A stretch of 64,000 bases of DNA, from positions 18,339 to 82,338 of the forward strand of contig NZ_BDCF01000007.1 in the NCBI RefSeq assembly GCF_001613365.1. Direction: 5' to 3'. Below the pieces are notes generated by a model that saw only the letters and a list, made by a program, of their open reading frames with translations, did no database searches and had not been told where the DNA came from. A program made the translations under genes and the position numbers. Origin of the DNA: Nocardia xishanensis NBRC 101358 (GTDB lineage Bacteria > Actinomycetota > Actinomycetes > Mycobacteriales > Mycobacteriaceae). This document shows positions 60,252-64,000 of this stretch, one piece after another. Numbering within the stretch: position 1 is the first letter of the stretch; each line of letters opens with the position of its first letter.

Positions 60252-61457
60252 TCAGAAGAACCAGCCGAGCACCGCGTCCCGGTCGGCGCCGAACGCCTCT
60301 TCCAGTGCGCGCAGCTTGCCGGAATCCTTGACCTGGAGCCGGTTCGCCGCGGCGAACGCGCGCGCCGGGTACGCGCCGAGATACATGCTGCCCAGGACGT
60401 CGATGCCGAGTTCGATGTCGGCCTCCCGGTCGGTGGACACGCACTCGGCGTGTCCGTCGCGCACGGTGAGCGCGAACGTGCCGCCGGCCTCGCGGAACGG
60501 GTCGGTGACGCCGAGAACGAGGTCGAGATCGGCGCGGTACGCGCGGGCCGTCAGCGCGACGGGAACGTTCATGAGCCGCAGCCAGAGGTTGTCGTAGCGC
60601 GCGGTGGTGCGGACCAGCCGCGGATTCCTGAGCAGGTACGGGAGCGGGTCGTTGTCGCTCAGCTCGGCCTTGATGCGCGTGACGAGGTCGAGCCCGAACA
60701 GCGCGCGCCAGAGCGCGGCGTGCGCGTCGGTGGTGACGGTGCGCATCTCGACGACGTCGACGACCAGCTCCCTGCCTTCGTGGTAGTAGCGGTAGAGCGC
60801 GTAGCCGTCCGAATGCAGCATCGTGAACAGGTCGGAGCCGCCGCCGCGGAATCGCTCCGGATCGGCGAACAGGTTTTCCCATGACGCGTCGGGGCGCACC
60901 TGCGCGCCCGGTGTCGGCCTGCGCCAGCGGTCGTAGATCTCGCGCACCCGGTCGCCGACGTCGGTGAGCATCACGAGCTCGACGCCGCTCGGATCCGGTG
61001 TGGTCGGCAGGAATTCGGCGAACCTGCGATCGATCTCGACCGCGTTCAGCCGTAACGTCGGCCCGTAACCGAACCGCCCGTAGATGCCGCCCTCGCTCGC
61101 CGTGAAGATGGTCAGCGGCAGGCCCTGTGCCTCGGTGCGCCGATGCTGCTCGGTGTACATGGCGCGCAGAATGCCTCGTCTGCGGTGCGTCGGCGCGACG
61201 CCGACCCCGGCGATGCCGCACGCCGAAACGGTCCGCTCGCCGGGCACCGTCAGGATCATCTCGCGCGACCGGACGTGCCCGACGACGCGGTCGCCGTCCA
61301 CCGCCACGATGACGTCGCGCGGCGGGAACAACCGCGCCGAACGCTCCAGCCACGCCTCGTCCGACCTGGTGCCGAACGACGTCTCCACGAGTAGCCGCAC
61401 CCCTGCCGCGTCCTCCTCGGTAGCCGATCGGACGGTGATGCCGGGTACGAGCGTCAT
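60252..61457 (-). CDS. Eis-like GNAT acetyltransferase
   Basis: This is a 401-residue protein of the Eis family: N-terminal GNAT with VGVAPTHRRRGILRAMY as the acetyl-CoA site, YGRFGYGPTLR, a central second GNAT-like domain, and a C-terminal SCP-like domain with a terminal GWFF, whose carboxylate serves as catalytic base in Eis. Eis acetylates aminoglycosides and host proteins at several amines. GACGAT lies 7 bp before the ATG at 61457, supporting this start over a GTG 15 bp upstream. Activity on any drug is not shown by the sequence. Confidence 0.85.
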   Translation of the reverse strand: MTLVPGITVRSATEEDAAGVRLLVETSFGTRSDEAWLERSARLFPPRDVIVAVDGDRVVGHVRSREMILTVPGERTVSACGIAGVGVAPTHRRRGILRAMYTEQHRRTEAQGLPLTIFTASEGGIYGRFGYGPTLRLNAVEIDRRFAEFLPTTPDPSGVELVMLTDVGDRVREIYDRWRRPTPGAQVRPDASWENLFADPERFRGGGSDLFTMLHSDGYALYRYYHEGRELVVDVVEMRTVTTDAHAALWRALFGLDLVTRIKAELSDNDPLPYLLRNPRLVRTTARYDNLWLRLMNVPVALTARAYRADLDLVLGVTDPFREAGGTFALTVRDGHAECVSTDREADIELGIDVLGSMYLGAYPARAFAAANRLQVKDSGKLRALEEAFGADRDAVLGWFF

Positions 61458-61579
61458 GCGCAAGATCGTCACACGGCGGCCCGCTCACGCGCACCCGGTT
61501 TTCCGGCCGAAGGTCTGAGGAGAGGAACTGTCGCGGCGGACGGGTACGGTTTCCGGCGACCGGCCGGGGCGGGCAGGAT

Positions 61580-62389
61580 ATGGCGGTGGCCGAAGTGATC
61601 GATATCGATGACCCCAGCGATCCCCGGGTCGACGATTTTCGCGACCTGGCGTCGGCGGATCGGCGTCCCGACCTGCCCGGCCGCAAGGGGCTTGTGATCG
61701 CCGAGGGCGTTGTGGTCGTGCAGCGGATGCTTGACTCGAGGTTTCGGCCGAGCGGGTTGCTCGGGGTCGCCCGCCGGTACGAGCAGTTGACCGAGGATCT
61801 GGCCGGGGTGGATGTGCCGTACTACCGGGCGAGCGCCGAGGTGATGGCGGAGATCGTCGGATTCCACCTCAATCGCGGAGTGCTCGCGGTGGCTCGGCGG
61901 CCGCCCGAGCTGACCATGGACGAGGTGACCGAGGGCGCGCGCACCGTCGCGGTGCTCGAGGGCGTCAACGATCACGAGAATCTCGGCTCGATGTTCCGCA
62001 ACGCGGCCGGACTCGGGGCCGAGGCGATCCTGTTCGGCGACCGCTGCGCGGATCCGCTGTACCGGCGTGCCGTTCGGGTGTCGATGGGTCATGTCCTCCG
62101 GGTGCCGTTCGCGCCGGTACCGGACTGGCCCGATGGCCTGGAGCTCCTGCGGCGCAAGGGTTTTCAGATCATCGCGCTCACCCCGAACCCGAAGGCGCCG
62201 AATTTGGCCACCGCCATGACGGGCGAACGGGTCGCGCTGCTGCTCGGTGCGGAGGGGCCGGGCCTCACCGAGGAGGCGATGCGCGCGACCGATGTGCGGG
62301 CCCGCATTCCGATGTCGCCGGGTACCGATTCGCTGAATGTGGCCACGGCCGCGGCTATGGCGTTCTATGAACGAGTGAGAACGTCGTGA
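61580..62389 (+). CDS. TrmH/SpoU-family RNA methyltransferase
   Basis: This is a 269-residue SPOUT methyltransferase with motif 1 EGVNDHENLGSMFRNAAGLG, motif 2 ALLLGAEGPGL and motif 3 IPMSPGTDSLNVATAAAMA, which form the trefoil knot and bind SAM. The N-terminal ~115 residues are an RNA-binding extension. It methylates ribose in tRNA or rRNA; which position cannot be told. Its end overlaps the next gene (GTGA) and it corresponds to Rv0881. Confidence 0.92.
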   Translation: MAVAEVIDIDDPSDPRVDDFRDLASADRRPDLPGRKGLVIAEGVVVVQRMLDSRFRPSGLLGVARRYEQLTEDLAGVDVPYYRASAEVMAEIVGFHLNRGVLAVARRPPELTMDEVTEGARTVAVLEGVNDHENLGSMFRNAAGLGAEAILFGDRCADPLYRRAVRVSMGHVLRVPFAPVPDWPDGLELLRRKGFQIIALTPNPKAPNLATAMTGERVALLLGAEGPGLTEEAMRATDVRARIPMSPGTDSLNVATAAAMAFYERVRTS

Positions 62390-62718
62390 GGGACGAGGAC
62401 ATGGTGGATCACCCGACGAACGGTGCGTACCGTCCCTATCCGCCCGCGCAGGATCCAACGCCGTGGGCAGCGGGCCTCACCGTGACGGTGATGGTCGCCC
62501 TGTTGGCTACCGTGGCCGTCTACGCGTTCGGTATCGCGCTGGCCCAGGTGCATCCGCTGCTCGCGGTGGCGGTGAATCTGGTGGCGGCGGGCGGCGCCGC
62601 GCCGACCGCGTGGCGTGCGCGGTTCACGCCGGTGACGAGGTGGGTGTTGCTCGGTTGCGGGGTTGGCGTTGTGCTCGGTTGGCTGGCGCTCGTCGTCGAG
62701 GGCCTGTCGGCGCTGTGA
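62386..62718 (+). CDS. DUF2537-like membrane protein (110 aa)
   Basis: This 110-residue protein has a polar N-terminus of about 28 residues, then about three hydrophobic helices (AAGLTVTVMVALLATVAVYAFGIALA, PLLAVAVNLVAAGGAAPTAW, WVLLGCGVGVVLGWLALVV). Its GTG start overlaps the RNA methyltransferase stop codon by 4 bp, so the two are co-translated, as Rv0881-Rv0882. The family function is unknown. Confidence 0.75.
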   Translation: MRDEDMVDHPTNGAYRPYPPAQDPTPWAAGLTVTVMVALLATVAVYAFGIALAQVHPLLAVAVNLVAAGGAAPTAWRARFTPVTRWVLLGCGVGVVLGWLALVVEGLSAL

Positions 62719-62749
62719 GGATGTAGAGCTGTGAGCACGCAAATCCGAT

Positions 62750-63493
62750 TCAGCCGACCCGGTCGCCGCCGCGCAGCCAACCGAACAGCCCTCGCCTCGG
62801 CTTGATCTCGGTCCGAAGCCTTTCGGAATCGACCAAGGTCGAGTGGTCGGGCGCCGCGCCTTTCGGGTAGAGCGTGAACCCGCACACCGCGATGTCACCC
62901 GGTACCAGCGCCCCTTGGGCCGCGGGGGCGCGGTAGTGGAAGCCGAGCCATTCGTTGTTGGCCGCATCGGCGAAATCGGGCGGGTCGAAGGGGAGCGTAT
63001 GCGGGTCGGGCAACTCCCCGGCATGCCAGCGGACGGGATGCTCGCCCGCCCAGAAAGGCCGCTCCCACACCAGCGGAAGCCCCTCGTCCTCCAGGATGTT
63101 CACCCTGGTCGAGCTGAACGCCCGGCGGAATTCCCCGCGCTCCCAGTGCGCGAACGCGCCCCAGCTGATGGCGGTGTCGAAGGAGATCAGATAGGTGTGG
63201 TCGGAGGCAAGGGGGCGGACCAGCAACTCCGGCAGTCTCGTCGGCCGCGGCAGTGCGGCCTGCGCCGAGCACAGCACGGTGACACCGGGATAGCAGCCGA
63301 TGTACACCTCGTCGAGATCGGGGCCCGCGCAGCCGCCGAGAGTGCCGACCATGATCGGCACCACGTCGCGGTCGGCGTAGAGCTGCTTCGCCAGCGCCAG
63401 CGCGGCCTCGGGATCAGGGTCGTGATCAGCGCGCAGTACCGCCAACGGGTCGGAGGCGTCGACATACCAGAGGGACGAGGCTTTGGACAGCAT
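62750..63493 (-). CDS. DUF6928-like protein
   Basis: This is a 247-residue cytosolic protein: SSLWYVDASDPLAVL at the start, YIGCYPGVTVLCSAQAA, ISWGAFAHWERGEFRRAFS, VWERPFWAGEHPV and LGFHY. This order (GCFPG-type, WGAFAxW-G-LRR, PFWAG, LGF-Y) matches the actinobacterial DUF6928 family as I recall it. The function is unknown. GGAGG lies 9 bp before the ATG at 63493. Confidence 0.7.
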   Translation of the reverse strand: MLSKASSLWYVDASDPLAVLRADHDPDPEAALALAKQLYADRDVVPIMVGTLGGCAGPDLDEVYIGCYPGVTVLCSAQAALPRPTRLPELLVRPLASDHTYLISFDTAISWGAFAHWERGEFRRAFSSTRVNILEDEGLPLVWERPFWAGEHPVRWHAGELPDPHTLPFDPPDFADAANNEWLGFHYRAPAAQGALVPGDIAVCGFTLYPKGAAPDHSTLVDSERLRTEIKPRRGLFGWLRGGDRVG

Positions 63494-63727
63494 TTCCGGC
63501 ACCTCCGATGGTCGCACGAAACACTCCGCGAACTTCCCGCTACCTTTCGTGTCCGGCGACGACGCCCGTCGTCCGGCACGTATCGAAAAATCTACCCGCC
63601 TCGGACGACACGCGACGCGGCTTCGGTAACGGAACACGCCAGCGCACCGAAAATTTCGGGGTTCAGCAAACAGGACGAGTCATCCAGCAAACTTCGCAGG
63701 AAAATGCGCCGGGCGCGTCGGGCAGGC
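63494..63727. other. Intergenic stretch between DUF6928 and sepH genes
   Basis: I see no gene, strong hairpin or repeat here. A short AT-richer segment (63640-63700) would include any promoter of the DUF6928 gene. Confidence 0.5.
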
Positions 63728-64000
63728 TCAGTGACCGGAGCTGCGCACGCCGAGCAGCACGTCCTCCCAGGACGGCATGGGCGCCTTCCCGCGCTTGGTG
63801 CGATTCGGCTTGGCGGGCGCGGACTTGCCGTTGGCGTTGCCGGACTTGGTGTTCTCCTCGGCGGGTGCGGTGTTCGCCGCAGGCGCCGGGGTGTTCGCGG
63901 ACTGCGCGCCACCGGTGGGAGCGCTCGCCGCCGGGGCCGTGTTCGTGCTCGGCGCCTGCGTCGTGGTGCTGCTCGCGGCCGGGACGGCCGCTGCGCTGCC
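63728..64000 (-). CDS. sepH: Septation protein SepH, C-terminal part (5' end outside window)
   Basis: On the minus strand an open frame runs to the window edge and stops at 63728-63730. Its end reads KRGKAPMPSWEDVLLGVRSS, then GH. The basic MPSWEDVLLG C-terminus after a long Ala/Pro/Thr linker is a hallmark of SepH (DUF3071), which binds FtsZ in actinobacteria. Synteny with Rv0883c supports this. The DNA-binding N-terminal part lies beyond the window. Confidence 0.75.
   Translation of the reverse strand, partial: GSAAAVPAASSTTTQAPSTNTAPAASAPTGGAQSANTPAPAANTAPAEENTKSGNANGKSAPAKPNRTKRGKAPMPSWEDVLLGVRSSGH

Noticed and set aside
61472..61472. GTG start for the Eis-like gene
   Set aside because: The ATG at 61457 has a -10-like GACGAT 7 bp upstream and gives a normal N-terminus; the five extra residues lack support.

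Overview
The window is a GC-rich actinobacterial chromosome segment, most likely from Nocardia or a close mycolic-acid relative. The signs are mycothiol synthase, a DesA1-type acyl-ACP desaturase, a polyprenol-phosphate mannosyltransferase, a PlsB2/PlsC pair, an Rpf muralytic enzyme, an Mce-associated-type protein, a salicylate-capped (mycobactin/nocobactin-type) siderophore locus and a SepH C-terminus. Gene order recalls Mycobacterium tuberculosis Rv0819-Rv0824c at the left and Rv0861c-Rv0883c at the right. That comparison is from memory, not from an alignment.

Layout. 1-4.7 kb: the end of mshD, then a PHO box and the phosphate operon pstS-pstC-pstA-pstB, closed by a strong hairpin. 4.8-11.6 kb: phoU, a large LCP cell-wall ligase with a repetitive N-terminus, a dihydrouridine synthase, an Mce-associated-type protein and desA1. 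11.6-14.5 kb: gene-poor DNA holding decayed ~151-bp repeats, tRNA-Lys, a gamma-butyrolactone-receptor-like TetR gene with palindromes upstream, and tRNA-Glu, tRNA-Asp and tRNA-Phe. 14.5-20 kb: small proteins, polyprenol-P-mannose synthase and the translationally coupled pair plsB and HAD-plsC. 20-27 kb: iron-regulated siderophore genes (salicylate synthase, salicyl-AMP ligase and an ArCP-Cy-A-PCP NRPS) with three IdeR-type iron boxes.

27-36 kb: an SDR, an AhpD-like protein, DAHP synthase preceded by a previously unannotated-looking aromatic leader peptide (Tyr-Phe-Trp-Phe) and attenuator, a methyltransferase and acetyltransferase pair, an ECF sigma factor, a small GDWFTGS-repeat protein, an aminotransferase, a DHFR-like reductase, a CPBP protein and a TRIC/UPF0126 channel. 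36-47.6 kb: a methyltransferase remnant, two LysE exporters, XPB helicase, an M1 peptidase, a coiled-coil protein, a lipoprotein, the XPB-associated protein, and an rpf gene with a candidate c-di-AMP riboswitch and a perfect CRP site. 47.7-64 kb: CspB, DUF2771, MFS transporter, glutamine cyclotransferase, DUF3027, a GHKL-ATPase-like protein, a TetR and neutral-ceramidase pair, DUF2530, MarR, YccF, an Eis-like acetyltransferase, a SpoU methyltransferase, DUF2537, DUF6928 and the end of sepH.

Regulation that can be read directly: a PHO box (phosphate), three IdeR-type boxes (iron), a ribosome-mediated attenuator (aromatic amino acids), a CRP-type site plus riboswitch-like leader (rpf), and the same TetR-type palindrome at two places 14 kb apart. 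Many genes have a -10 hexamer 6-8 nt before the start codon, so leaderless transcripts appear common. No CRISPR array, insertion sequence, phage or rRNA gene was seen. All functional calls come from reading motifs by eye; no database search was run.
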